This document shows positions 8,264 through 16,713 of a stretch of 64,000 bases of DNA, in pieces. The position numbers and the translations under genes were made by a program. The stretch comes from Ruminococcus sp. (lineage in GTDB: Bacteria; Bacillota; Clostridia; Oscillospirales; Ruminococcaceae), in contig JAHZHC010000030.1 in NCBI GenBank assembly GCA_019420505.1, positions 32,711-96,710 on the forward strand, in the 5' to 3' direction. The notes beneath the pieces were generated by a model. It saw nothing but the letters and a program-made list of their open reading frames with translations. It was not told the DNA's origin and did no database searches. The number at the start of each line of letters is the position of its first letter. Position 1 is the stretch's first letter.

Positions 8264-10255
8264 ATGACAGCAAAAAACAAAAACCTAAGATTTCTTAAAG
8301 AAAAAATAGAGAAAGAGAATATTCCGGTACCCGATGCTCTTAATGCAGAAAATATTCAGAATTTATTAGATGACAAATTTTCCAAACAGACATCTGAAAA
8401 GAACATTACACATTCTAAACGTTTCCGTCGGAAAGCAATAATAAGCTTAGCTGCTTGTCTCGCAGTAACAGTATCGGCAATATCTCTGAACAATTATTTT
8501 ACCGAAGAAACAAGCTTGTCATCAAAATCATTTGATACTAAATTTGAAAGCTATGATGATTTAAAAGAAACGATTGATGAAATCTGTAAAGCATTTGAGC
8601 ATGATATCTATACAGACAAGATTTCTATTAAAAATGAAACAACCTCTGCTGTGCCTCCCACATTGCTGGAAAATGCCGGCTCCGGCTCAGATTATCAATC
8701 CTATGAAAAAACGTATACACAAGTTGACGGTGTTGACGAAGGCGATATAATAAAAAATGACGGAAAATATATTTATATCGCATACAGTTATAACAATAGC
8801 GATATTTACATTTATGAAACCAATAATGAAAATTCAGAATTAATTTCCACCATTACTTGTCCAGAAATAAATGATTACGAAAAAGGCATTGTTTTAGACA
8901 TGTACTTGTATGATAACAAACTTATCGTTAATTTGGAATATTCTAAACCTATAACAAATTATGAATATTCTAAAATACATCATTATTTACCTATAGACTG
9001 CAAAACCGCAACCGTTATTTATGATATTTCCGATAAATCCAATCCAAAGGAGGTTAAAGAATTTTCTCAGGACGGTAATTATATTTCTTCACGGGTTATT
9101 AACAATCAGCTTTATTTAATCACAAATAAAACTGTTAATGAGCAAATCAACAATATTGAAAGCTATGCCCCTTGTAAATGTATTAACGGAACTGTCGCTC
9201 CCCTTGATCTTAAAGACATATATTGTATAACAAATCCCAAAGACCCAAGCTATGTTATAGTAAGCTCTGCTGATCTTGACACCTGTAAAAAATATACTGA
9301 CACAAAGGCTGTCTTAGGTGCAGGACAAAACATATATTGCAGCAAAAACAATCTATATGTTTATAATTCAGATTATTCATCTGATAATATAAAAACATAT
9401 ATTATGAAATTCAGCCTTGACAATGGTAAAATTAAATTTGCAGCTCAGGGAAAAGTCAACGGTACGGTCAATAATCAGTATTCACTTGATGAAAAAGACG
9501 GAAATCTCAGAATCGCCACAACTTGCGAAGATTTTACAAAAGGTAACCAACTTTCCGTCCTTGATGAAGACTTAAATGAAATCGGCAAAGTGGACGGTTT
9601 TGCAAAAAATGAAACCATACAGGCTGTAAGATATATGGGCGATACCGCCTATGTGATTACCTTTGAGCAAACCGACCCGTTATTTGTAATAGATCTTTCA
9701 AACCCCGCCTCACCTGAAATCAAAGGAGAAGTTAAAATAACCGGCTTCTCAAGTATGCTTCACCCGGTAGATGAAAATACTATTATCGGAATTGGATATG
9801 CTTACGAAGAAACTGAATACGGTGAATGGATCGACGGAATAAAGCTTGCTCTTTTCGATGTAAGTGACAGTTCAAATCCGAAGGTGCTTGACAGTGTTGT
9901 TTTTAAAAATATGCATTCAAATTCTCAGAATGATCCCAAAGCATTTATGGTAAACAATGACGCAGGTTATTATGCAATTCCTTACGCTCATTATTTCGAT
10001 TGTTTACTAAATGATGACGACGATTATGATGAAAATTATTATGAAGATAATGACGACTATTATGAAGAAAACCGGACTTCGGAATCAGGAGCAAAAACAT
10101 TTAAAGTAGAAAATAATAAAATAAATATTACAAATGATTTTAAACTGGATATTGAAAACTTTGAAGCCTATCGCTGTACTTATATCGGGGATTATATATA
10201 CTTGATTGCCGACGATTATAACGGAAATATAGAAATCAAAAGCTTTAAATATTAA
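8264..10255 (+). CDS. Membrane-anchored beta-propeller protein, possible anti-sigma partner
   Basis: The 663-aa protein has a short cytoplasmic N-terminus (residues 1-60) containing VPDALNAENIQNLLDD, which resembles N-termini of ECF-linked membrane proteins. One membrane helix follows (about 63-79, AIISLAACLAVTVSAIS), and then a large extracytoplasmic part. The exported part has the beta-propeller signature VDGVDEGDIIKNDGKYIYIA near 153-172. Repeated blade-like strands (VIYDISDKSNPK, FVIDLSNPASPEIK, ALFDVSDSSNPK) fit PF09826. Residues about 584-604 are an Asp/Tyr-rich insert. It is co-transcribed with the sigma gene (GGAGTGA ribosome binding site). An anti-sigma sensor role is inferred from this context. 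Confidence 0.75.
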   Translation: MTAKNKNLRFLKEKIEKENIPVPDALNAENIQNLLDDKFSKQTSEKNITHSKRFRRKAIISLAACLAVTVSAISLNNYFTEETSLSSKSFDTKFESYDDLKETIDEICKAFEHDIYTDKISIKNETTSAVPPTLLENAGSGSDYQSYEKTYTQVDGVDEGDIIKNDGKYIYIAYSYNNSDIYIYETNNENSELISTITCPEINDYEKGIVLDMYLYDNKLIVNLEYSKPITNYEYSKIHHYLPIDCKTATVIYDISDKSNPKEVKEFSQDGNYISSRVINNQLYLITNKTVNEQINNIESYAPCKCINGTVAPLDLKDIYCITNPKDPSYVIVSSADLDTCKKYTDTKAVLGAGQNIYCSKNNLYVYNSDYSSDNIKTYIMKFSLDNGKIKFAAQGKVNGTVNNQYSLDEKDGNLRIATTCEDFTKGNQLSVLDEDLNEIGKVDGFAKNETIQAVRYMGDTAYVITFEQTDPLFVIDLSNPASPEIKGEVKITGFSSMLHPVDENTIIGIGYAYEETEYGEWIDGIKLALFDVSDSSNPKVLDSVVFKNMHSNSQNDPKAFMVNNDAGYYAIPYAHYFDCLLNDDDDYDENYYEDNDDYYEENRTSESGAKTFKVENNKINITNDFKLDIENFEAYRCTYIGDYIYLIADDYNGNIEIKSFKY

Positions 10256-10258
10256 TAG

Positions 10259-10300
10259 AAAAACAGGGAAGGAGGTTAATTAACCTCCTTCCCTGTTTTT
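10259..10300. terminator. Perfect 42-base palindromic bidirectional terminator
   Basis: The sequence from 10259 to 10300 is a perfect palindrome: AAAAACAGGGAAGGAGG on one side, CCTCCTTCCCTGTTTTT on the other, centred on TTAATTAA. Its A/T ends provide U-tracts in both directions. It sits between the convergent beta-propeller and DUF1287 genes and overlaps the stop codon of the latter by two bases. Confidence 0.9.
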
Positions 10301-11000
10301 ATTCTTCCCATTTTATCAATATATCTTCATTAATTTTTGATGCGTCAAACCTATAATGTGCCGTGGGTTCAGCACGCTTCAGGTAATCCTCTTCCCTTTT
10401 AGGCTGACCCATGTTATGTATAATAAACGGTTTACCGTCAGAATTTCGCTTGTCGGAAACGATTCCAATGTGATTGTCATTATCAAAAATCACTATATCT
10501 CCGGCCTGCCACTGAGCAATATCCTCCGTATCGGCAGTAAGACTTTCACAATAAGTTTCAAAAAACACTTTCAGATTTTTCACTCTGCGAAAATCAATGT
10601 TGCTGTCAGGAATTTTAATTTCAGTATATGCATCAGGACGGCTGCTAATATCTTTATCAATCATCTCACGAAGATTATACCCCGCATTTTTAAATCCACG
10701 CCATACCACATCTGTGCACACCCCAATATTATCAGGAGGATAACCAGTTCCCCAATATTTTGCGTTGTATTCTGGATAATTTTCAGCATCTTTTCTTGCC
10801 CCGAGCATAATATCCGTATAATCATCAATCCCGTTGCTGTTAAAATCCACACTGCTTTTGACTTGTTTAATATTAAACTTCTTTATGCTGTATTCTTTCT
10901 GCGGAAACAGATTGAAAAAATAGCTCAGCAAGATTGCGATTACAGCAAATATAACAACTACGGCCAGAATTGCAGCACGTTTTTTCCTTGTTTTTATCAT
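10299..11000 (-). CDS. DUF1287-family exported or membrane-anchored protein
   Basis: The 233-aa product has a basic N-terminus and a membrane helix (about residues 8-30, AAILAVVVIFAVIAILLSYFF). A DUF1287 domain fills residues 60-225. Diagnostic segments are GTGYPPDNIGVCTDVVWRGF, QAGDIVIFDNDNHIGIVSD and FIIHNMGQ. The conserved Cys and two His residues resemble an NlpC/P60-type papain-like active site, so wall hydrolysis is possible, but the family is not characterised. The ATG has GGGGA seven bases upstream. It appears to be transcribed alone. Confidence 0.75.
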   Translation of the reverse strand: MIKTRKKRAAILAVVVIFAVIAILLSYFFNLFPQKEYSIKKFNIKQVKSSVDFNSNGIDDYTDIMLGARKDAENYPEYNAKYWGTGYPPDNIGVCTDVVWRGFKNAGYNLREMIDKDISSRPDAYTEIKIPDSNIDFRRVKNLKVFFETYCESLTADTEDIAQWQAGDIVIFDNDNHIGIVSDKRNSDGKPFIIHNMGQPKREEDYLKRAEPTAHYRFDASKINEDILIKWEE

Positions 11001-11131
11001 AAATTATTCCCCTTCCCGATGATATTATATCATAAAGAATTGAAGTACAGGCTGATTTAAGAAATAATTAAGATAGATTTAAGGCTATTGCATAGAATAA
11101 AAAATATTGTCCATAAGTTTATTGCTTCTCC

Positions 11132-12280
11132 TTATTCCGTCATAATAATCTTTATTGACATTTTCTTTATCTTGTCTGCGTATAAATGCATAACAATTTC
11201 ATATACAAAAATGAAAGAAATAAGAGATATAAACATTACAGGGAAATCAAAATCATATGCGGGAATATTATTAATATTTTTGAACACAACATCGATCATA
11301 ATTCTGAGCAAAGCATATTGATATACAGTTCCGATTCCAAAACCGATATAAGCCATCGGACGATATCCGCCCAGAAGCGCCCTGCAGCATTCTTTATGAG
11401 AATATCCGAAAACCCTCATCATAGCAATTGTTTTTATATTTCCGTTAATCACCGTAGTTATTGCAAGGAAAAGCGTGGTAAAAGCTAAAATAATTCCTAT
11501 CATCAGCATCATGACGCCCATCATTCCACTTGATAAATCCCTCATACTATAAGACATCTGCGTCATTGCGGAATAGCAGAACGAAGCAAAAATCATGAAA
11601 AATACAAGTGTTTTTTTACTCTTTAAAGTAGTCTTTCTTAAATCATCAATAAATAGATTATCTGAATTTTTGCGATTAGTGTATTTTTTTATCTTCAACT
11701 GCGATTCTGAATTGTTTTTTAAAAGTTCCAAAACAGGCTTTTTTAATTTAAAGTAAGAATAAAAAATCGATAAAATTGCAAACCATGCCGTTGGCAGAAT
11801 TACTAAAAACATAAAAAGTTCCGGATGAAATTGTACAGAGATTTCCGGCAGAATCTTATCTTTGTTCTGCACATCATAAAAAAACGGCATCATAAGAAAA
11901 GCACCGCAAAATCCTGATAATGCTCCAATAAAAACACTTATGCCGAAAATCCAGAAGTGTTTTGCGATTCTAAAATCAGAAAACCCCAAAGCCTTTAATA
12001 TCCCAAGCTCTTTTTTATGCATATCAATATAATGCTTAATGTAAAACATCAGCATTATTACCGAGGTTATCAACAGACATCCTCCGCTAACCCAGCAAAC
12101 AACTTTCGACGCAGATACCTGAGCATTATATAATATCATTATTTGCTCTGACGTTATTTCTTTTTCAATCCCTGCAATATCCATATTGAAATTCAAAAAT
12201 AATGTGCACACAAGTACCGCACAGCAGGCAATTACAAAAATTCCGATAAGCTTTGCGGCATCTTTTATTCCTACAATCAT
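11132..12280 (-). CDS. ABC transporter permease, FtsX/MacB type
   Basis: The protein (382 aa) has an N-terminal membrane segment, then a four-helix arrangement with two FtsX-type membrane modules: residues about 55-175 with KKELGILKALGFSDFRIAKHF, and about 240-380 with IKTIAMMRVFGYSHKE. The KExGxLKALG-like motif couples these permeases to their ATPase. The ATG at 12280 is preferred because GGGTGG lies eight bases before it, inside the end of the ATPase gene. Two earlier GTG codons are less likely. It is the last gene of the TetR-ATPase-permease operon. The substrate is unknown; antimicrobial peptide or lipoprotein handling is usual for the class. Confidence 0.8.
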   Translation of the reverse strand: MIVGIKDAAKLIGIFVIACCAVLVCTLFLNFNMDIAGIEKEITSEQIMILYNAQVSASKVVCWVSGGCLLITSVIMLMFYIKHYIDMHKKELGILKALGFSDFRIAKHFWIFGISVFIGALSGFCGAFLMMPFFYDVQNKDKILPEISVQFHPELFMFLVILPTAWFAILSIFYSYFKLKKPVLELLKNNSESQLKIKKYTNRKNSDNLFIDDLRKTTLKSKKTLVFFMIFASFCYSAMTQMSYSMRDLSSGMMGVMMLMIGIILAFTTLFLAITTVINGNIKTIAMMRVFGYSHKECCRALLGGYRPMAYIGFGIGTVYQYALLRIMIDVVFKNINNIPAYDFDFPVMFISLISFIFVYEIVMHLYADKIKKMSIKIIMTE

Positions 12281-12285
12281 TGCCG

Positions 12286-12978
12286 TCACCACCCAATCTC
12301 ATAAGCGGTTTTGCGTTGTTTATTTTTGTATATTTCCAATATCTTTCCGCTGTTCATTTTTATAACGGTATTTGCCATTTGTGCAATATTCAGATTGTGA
12401 GTTACCATTACTATTGTAAACCTGTATTCCTTTTGCAGTCTGCAAATATAATCAAGCACTTGTCTGCCGGTCTGTTCGTCTAAAGCGCCTGTCGGCTCAT
12501 CAAGAAATAAAACTCTTGGTTTTTTAGCCAACGCTCTTGCAATCGAAACACGCTGCTGTTCACCGCCTGAAAGCTCGCTTGGATATTTATTCATCTTTTC
12601 TTTAAGCCCTACCGCTTCAATAATTGTCCTGTAGTCTTTATTCCCCGCTAAATCCGCACCCATTTTCACATTTTTATCAACGGTCATATTGGGAAGCAAA
12701 TAATATTGCTGAAAAATAAATCCGACATTTTCTTTTCTGAATTCAGTTAATTGATTGTCAGAAAGCTTTGTAATATCTGTTGAATTATAAAAAATATTTC
12801 CGCTGTCCGAACGCTCAAGACCCGATATTATATTTAAGAAAGTCGATTTCCCCGAACCTGACGCCCCTGAAATCACAACGAAATCTTCATCTTCAATTTT
12901 AACGCTGATGTCGTTTAAAACCTGAAATCTGCTTCCACCGCTTCCATATGATTTGGTAATATCCATTATGTCAATCAT
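12286..12978 (-). CDS. ABC transporter ATP-binding protein, LolD/MacB type
   Basis: This 230-aa nucleotide-binding domain has a Walker A motif [10 protein letters not shown] (about residues 36-45), a Q-loop [12 protein letters not shown], the signature [15 protein letters not shown], Walker [13 protein letters not shown] and the H-loop Thr-His (MVTHNL). The [11 protein letters not shown] form and pairing with an FtsX-type permease place it in the MacB/LolD group. Its start overlaps the TetR gene by eight bases, and the permease follows immediately, which points to translational coupling in one operon. Confidence 0.9.
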   Translation of the reverse strand: MIDIMDITKSYGSGGSRFQVLNDISVKIEDEDFVVISGASGSGKSTFLNIISGLERSDSGNIFYNSTDITKLSDNQLTEFRKENVGFIFQQYYLLPNMTVDKNVKMGADLAGNKDYRTIIEAVGLKEKMNKYPSELSGGEQQRVSIARALAKKPRVLFLDEPTGALDEQTGRQVLDYICRLQKEYRFTIVMVTHNLNIAQMANTVIKMNSGKILEIYKNKQRKTAYEIGW

Positions 12979-13552
12979 TGCTGTTTCCTTCCTTTACTTT
13001 TCTTAAAAGACTTACAAACACCTCTGTAAGCATATCGTTTATTTCTCCCTCGCTGAAATTACATACATTTGTCGCAATAAGCGAAGCAATACCGTGAGTA
13101 TATATCCAAAGATGCTTGTAAAGTTTTTTTGCCAAACCTTTCTCCAATGAATATGCAGATTGTATAAACAAGAGTATTTCACTGTAATTATCATCAATCA
13201 AAGGCAAAATTCCGAAAACATCATTTTTCTCAGTCTGTTCAGTCATAAACAATAACTGAAAGAGTTTCGGTTCATTCTGAGCAAAACGGATGTATTGCAC
13301 TCCAACTCCTTTAAAAGCAATATCCTGCATCAAACCAAGCTTAACATATTGATTATATACGTCTTTTGCAGCTTTAATTACTTCCTGCTGTACCTCCTCC
13401 ATATTATTGAACACACTGAAAATCGGCTTTGAAGAAGATTCAAGTCTTTCTCCCAAAGCCCTTGCTGTAATGGCGTCAATTCCATCTTTTCTTACCATAT
13501 CCAAAGCTGTTTTAACTATAGTTTCCCTGTCAAATTTACATTTTGGCGGCAT
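12971..13552 (-). CDS. TetR/AcrR-family regulator of the adjacent ABC transporter
   Basis: The 193-aa protein has a TetR helix-turn-helix at residues 8-55 (DRETIVKTALDMVRKDGIDAITARALGERL, partly diverged in the recognition helix region) and an all-helical ligand-binding domain after it. It is the first gene of the operon and overlaps the ATPase gene, so it very likely controls its own transporter. The ATG has AAAGGAG nine bases upstream. A strong promoter and repeat-containing leader lie directly upstream. Confidence 0.85.
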   Translation of the reverse strand: MPPKCKFDRETIVKTALDMVRKDGIDAITARALGERLESSSKPIFSVFNNMEEVQQEVIKAAKDVYNQYVKLGLMQDIAFKGVGVQYIRFAQNEPKLFQLLFMTEQTEKNDVFGILPLIDDNYSEILLFIQSAYSLEKGLAKKLYKHLWIYTHGIASLIATNVCNFSEGEINDMLTEVFVSLLRKVKEGNSND

Positions 13553-13570
13553 ACCTGCTATCTCCTTTCG

Positions 13571-13632
13571 TTAAGCAACTGATGTTTCGCAACGTACGCT
13601 TCTTATTATACACATTAAATTATTTTTGTCAA
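13571..13632 (-). promoter_or_regulatory. Promoter and candidate TetR operator
   Basis: Minus-strand TTGACA (plus 13627-13632) and TATAAT (13605-13610) are perfect hexamers 16 bases apart. The 40 bases after the expected start contain CGTACG and two GTTGC copies spaced nine bases apart, flanked by AAGC/GCTT. This is a plausible binding site for the adjacent TetR protein. The promoter is well supported and the operator is tentative. Confidence 0.65.
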
Positions 13633-13635
13633 GAT

Positions 13636-13668
13636 TAAATAAAAACGGACAGCCTGACGACTGTCCGT
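13636..13668 (-). terminator. Terminator of rarA
   Basis: ACGGACAG (13645-13652) pairs with CTGTCCGT (13661-13668). On the minus strand the stem is followed by TTTTTATTTAAT. It lies between the rarA stop and the TetR promoter. Confidence 0.8.
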
Positions 13669-13716
13669 ATAAAAATTTTAATAAAGAAATCTTCCTGTCA
13701 TTATGATGCATTTAAA

Positions 13717-14982
13717 TTATTTGTGTTTAATTTTTTCCCAATATTTTTTCGCAGCCTGTTCATTCTTGTTATCACCAAATTCATAATATTTTCTGCCTGT
13801 CAGAGAATCAGGAAGATACTGCTGTTCAACCCAGTGATTCGGATAATCATGAGGATAACGATAATTCTGTCCCTTGTTTTTCACATCATCGCCGTCAAAA
13901 TGCTTGTTCTGCAAACATCTCGGGAAATCCAAAGCTAATCCGCTTCTTATATCAGCTAAAGCACCGTCAACTGCAAGATAAGCACTGTTGGATTTGGGCG
14001 CAGTAGCAAGTAGAATTACCGCCTCTGCCAACGGTATTCTCGCCTCAGGCAAACCCAGCTGCATTGCGCTGTCGACACAAGATTTTACTATGCTTACCGC
14101 CTGAGGATATGCCAACCCCACATCTTCCGATGCTATAACAAGCAAACGTCTTGAAAGTGAAATAATATCTCCTGCCTCAATAAGTCTTGCCGCATAATGA
14201 ATTGCCGCATTTTCATCTGAACCACGTATAGATTTTTGCAGTGCCGAAAGAATATCATAATGCTGATCACCGTTACGGTCATATTTCATGTTGCTTCTCT
14301 GTGTAAGCGCCTTTACAGTATCCAGACTTACCGTAAGACATTCTCCGTCATTGTCCGCTGAAAGTATACAAAGCTCAACAGTGTTAATTGACTTTCTCAC
14401 ATCGCCGCCGCAGCCCTGTGCAATATATTCCGCCGCACCGCTCTCAAGCCTCAGCTTCATATTTAAGTCCTGTGCCATAATCTGAAATGCCCTCTTGACT
14501 GCGGGAAGTATTTCGTTAGCGGTAAGAGGCTTGAACTCAAATACGGTTGAACGGCTTATAATAGCGTTGTATACATAAAAATACGGATTTTCCGTAGTAG
14601 AAGATATAAGTGTTATCTTCCCGTTTTCAATATATTCTAACAATGACTGCTGTTGTTTTTTATTGAGATATTGAATTTCATCAAGATATAGCAATATTCC
14701 GTTAATCCCGCCGAACGTTTCTGTCTCCGCTACAATATCCTTTATATCAGCAATCGAAGCAGAAGTTCCGTTCAACTTGTGCATAGTCATATTGGTGTTC
14801 TCTGCAATAATCCTTGCAACCGTTGTTTTTCCTATACCCGAAGAACCATAGAAAATCATATTCGGAATTTTTCCGCTCTCAATAATCCGCCTTAAAGGCT
14901 TGTCCCTTCCGAGAAGATGCTGCTGTCCAACAACATCGTCAAGTGTTTTGGGACGAATTCTTTCTGCTAACGGTGTCGGCAT
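13717..14982 (-). CDS. rarA: Replication-associated recombination protein RarA (MgsA) AAA+ ATPase
   Basis: The 421-aa product is a clamp-loader-like AAA+ ATPase acting at stalled replication forks. It shows LAERIRPKTLDDVVGQ at the N-terminus, Walker A YGSSGIGKTT, Walker B LLYLDEIQYL, sensor 1 ISSTTENP, an arginine-finger SRS segment and the C-terminal MgsA region with YRYPHDYPNHWVEQQYLP. The ATG at 14982 is chosen over an upstream TTG because GGAG stands six bases before it. The small gene upstream ends 14 bases before this start, so the two are likely co-transcribed. Confidence 0.93.
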   Translation of the reverse strand: MPTPLAERIRPKTLDDVVGQQHLLGRDKPLRRIIESGKIPNMIFYGSSGIGKTTVARIIAENTNMTMHKLNGTSASIADIKDIVAETETFGGINGILLYLDEIQYLNKKQQQSLLEYIENGKITLISSTTENPYFYVYNAIISRSTVFEFKPLTANEILPAVKRAFQIMAQDLNMKLRLESGAAEYIAQGCGGDVRKSINTVELCILSADNDGECLTVSLDTVKALTQRSNMKYDRNGDQHYDILSALQKSIRGSDENAAIHYAARLIEAGDIISLSRRLLVIASEDVGLAYPQAVSIVKSCVDSAMQLGLPEARIPLAEAVILLATAPKSNSAYLAVDGALADIRSGLALDFPRCLQNKHFDGDDVKNKGQNYRYPHDYPNHWVEQQYLPDSLTGRKYYEFGDNKNEQAAKKYWEKIKHK

Positions 14983-14996
14983 GTTAATCTCCAATC

Positions 14997-15287
14997 TTAA
15001 TCAAAAATATTCTGAATATTCGGCAGCCTTTTTTCATAAGCCATGCTGTTGATTTTTTTAAGGAAAAAATTCTTTCCCACAACAACAGCATTATGATATT
15101 TAAGATTATCACTGAACATAAACTGAGGATAAATTATGAAGGTAGAAGATGATAATTTCATAACTATGTGATTGCGGCATTCAAACGTTCCTCTGATTAC
15201 AGAGGAAGACTTTACAAAATTCCATAAATCTTCATAGATCGCACCGGTTATTTCTTCCTCCAAAAATTTCTGTAAAACCTCATTCAT
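14997..15287 (-). CDS. Unrecognised 96-aa protein
   Basis: A frame with a good AAGGGAG ribosome binding site encodes a 96-aa soluble-looking protein with no signal peptide, membrane segment or family motif that I recognise. The middle is rich in beta-forming residues (NHIVMKLSSSTFIIYPQF), and the C-terminus is basic. It ends 14 bases before rarA, so it probably belongs to the same transcript. Codon use resembles its neighbours, and the placement argues for a real gene. Confidence 0.6.
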   Translation of the reverse strand: MNEVLQKFLEEEITGAIYEDLWNFVKSSSVIRGTFECRNHIVMKLSSSTFIIYPQFMFSDNLKYHNAVVVGKNFFLKKINSMAYEKRLPNIQNIFD

Positions 15288-15401
15288 AAAAAAACTCCCT
15301 TTAATCTGCCGTTTTAGAAATTATACCACAGATTAAAAGGAATTACAACCCATTCTTGAATAAGGGTAATGAATAATATGCCGCCAGAAATTGATCTATT
15401 T

Positions 15402-15908
15402 TTAAACTGTCTCACCTATTGTTGTTTGAATAAACGAAGGAATCGAATCTGATTTGACATCAAGAACCAAAGAAAATTCATCATATAATATCCGTTCTGC
15501 TTCTTTGAATGCACGTTCATCCGCAATGTGAAGCTTTTTCCCCATATTCTCAAGCTCACGCTGATGAACATACACCGTCTTTATAAGCTGCACTAATTTT
15601 TCAGGTACGCTTTCCGATATAATAGCCTTGAACTGAGTTTTTCGCTCATCATCATTTTCGATCCATATCAGATCCTCATTGGGCATTTCATTTATAAGAC
15701 TGTAAACTTCATCAGCCGATAAAACCGGCCTCATTTTTCCTACCAGCGCTTCGTTATCAACAGGTACATAAATTGTAGAGTTATTTCCCTTAACTGATTT
15801 AAGAATATAGTATTTTACCTTTTTGCCCGTTAAATTTTGTTCTGAAATATTTTCAATTCTGTAAATCCCCTGAGGACCGTAAGTAACCGTCTGATTAATA
15901 TAAAACAT
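15402..15908 (-). CDS. CarD-like transcriptional regulator
   Basis: The 168-aa protein has a CarD/CdnL/TRCF Tudor-like domain at residues 1-65 (QTVTYGPQGIYRIENISEQ, then YYILKSVKGNNSTIYVPVDN) and a helical C-terminal DNA-binding domain at about 75-160. CarD proteins contact the RNA polymerase beta subunit and stabilise open complexes at promoters. GAAAGGCGG precedes the ATG. It appears to be a single-gene transcript. The 113 bases after it hold nothing I recognise. Confidence 0.85.
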   Translation of the reverse strand: MFYINQTVTYGPQGIYRIENISEQNLTGKKVKYYILKSVKGNNSTIYVPVDNEALVGKMRPVLSADEVYSLINEMPNEDLIWIENDDERKTQFKAIISESVPEKLVQLIKTVYVHQRELENMGKKLHIADERAFKEAERILYDEFSLVLDVKSDSIPSFIQTTIGETV

Positions 15909-16060
15909 GAAAAACCGCCTTTCAAATCATCAACAAAACACAAATTGTTAAAACAATTATACCACACTTTTGCTGTCAATGTAATAGAAAAAAATAAACT
16001 TTGGTAATTTTGCTCATTTTATATATTATGTTTTTTAGTGAAAATCACTATATAAAATAC

Positions 16061-16098
16061 AAAACGGATAAACTTTTCTTAAAAAGCCTATCCGTTTT
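16061..16098 (-). terminator. Terminator of the XRE regulator gene
   Basis: AAAACGGATA (16061-16070) pairs perfectly with TATCCGTTTT (16089-16098), with A/T-rich sequence on the minus-strand side. The arm overlaps the last bases of the regulator's stop codon. Confidence 0.7.
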
Positions 16099-16429
16099 AT
16101 TTATTTGATTCTAATAATGTATCTGCCCTTTCCAACAATCTGCCCTGCTGTAAATCATCAAGCTTTCTGAAAGAATTAATTAAATGCGTTTCCTTATCAT
16201 TTAATGAGGATTTGGTCAGCCCGGCCTTCTCGTTTGTCATTCCTGCAATGTAATCCAAAGATACATTGTAATATTTCGCCAGCTTTATAACCATATGGTA
16301 AGGCATCTCTCGTTTTCCGCTCTCATATCTATGATATTGAACCTGAGTAATATTAAGAAAATCTGCAATATCCTTTTGAGTTTTATCATAATCTTCACGC
16401 AAATCCCGTAATCTTTGATAATAATACAT
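16097..16429 (-). CDS. XRE-family helix-turn-helix regulator
   Basis: The 110-aa protein has a lambda-repressor/Cro-type helix-turn-helix at about residues 6-62: LREDYDKTQKDIADFLNITQVQYHRYESGKREMPYHMVIKLAKYYNVSLDYIAG in outline, with QKDIADFL, QVQYHRYESGKR and VSLDYIAG as the key segments. A short helical tail (LDDLQQGRLLERADTLLE) probably dimerises. GGGAGG precedes the ATG. Two identical 16-bp palindromes lie 43 and 99 bases upstream, around the promoter of the divergent genes, so it is probably their repressor. The binding assignment is inferred from position and symmetry. Confidence 0.88.
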   Translation of the reverse strand: MYYYQRLRDLREDYDKTQKDIADFLNITQVQYHRYESGKREMPYHMVIKLAKYYNVSLDYIAGMTNEKAGLTKSSLNDKETHLINSFRKLDDLQQGRLLERADTLLESNK

Positions 16430-16472
16430 AAAATTCCTCCCACCTTTTTGTAGCTTATTACAATTTTATCAT

Positions 16473-16488
16473 ATATCCAAATGGATAT
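16473..16488. promoter_or_regulatory. Palindromic operator 1 of the XRE cassette
   Basis: ATATCCAAATGGATAT has 7-base inverted arms ATATCCA/TGGATAT around two central A bases. It ends one base before the -35 box of the divergent promoter. The same sequence in reverse orientation occurs at 16529-16544. Confidence 0.75.
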
Positions 16489-16489
16489 G

Positions 16490-16518
16490 TTGACTTTTTA
16501 ATCAAATGATTATATAAT
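16490..16518 (+). promoter_or_regulatory. Promoter of the 244-aa/41-aa cassette
   Basis: TTGACT (16490-16495) and a perfect TATAAT (16513-16518) are exactly 17 bases apart. Operator 1 touches the upstream edge, and operator 2 begins close to the expected start near 16525. Occupation of both would be expected to block initiation. Confidence 0.8.
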
Positions 16519-16528
16519 AATACTATAG

Positions 16529-16544
16529 ATATCCATTTGGATAT
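16529..16544. promoter_or_regulatory. Palindromic operator 2 of the XRE cassette
   Basis: ATATCCATTTGGATAT is the exact reverse complement of operator 1 and carries the same ATATCCA/TGGATAT arms. The two centres are 56 bases apart, a little over five helical turns. This would allow two dimers to bind on similar faces of the DNA. Confidence 0.75.
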
Positions 16545-16560
16545 AAAAAATACAGAAAGG

Positions 16561-16589
16561 AGTTATCAAAATGTGATACTGTAATGTAG
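16561..16589 (+). other. Start-stop minigene behind a strong ribosome binding site
   Basis: AGAAAGGAG (16554-16562) is followed after eight bases by ATG at 16571-16573, immediately followed by TGA. Thirteen bases on, another ATG (16584-16586) is directly followed by TAG. Both are AUG-stop minimal frames near the 5' end of the cassette transcript. They could be a regulatory minigene or the remnant of a lost short gene. The rest of the 125 bases before the 244-aa gene is A/T-rich with no frame I can support. Confidence 0.4.
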
Positions 16590-16713
16590 AAAATATATAG
16601 TTATAGTTTCTGAAAATATTTGTTTCTTTCGTATTTTATTTTGCTTTAAGTTAGCTTTTTATGCAAAAAACTTATCACAGAAAAATTATTAATTTTTTTA
16701 AAGGAGTAATAAA

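Noticed and set aside
10356..11060. 234-codon plus-strand frame over the DUF1287 gene
   Set aside because: It is antisense to a gene with clear family motifs, and its translation is low in recognisable structure.
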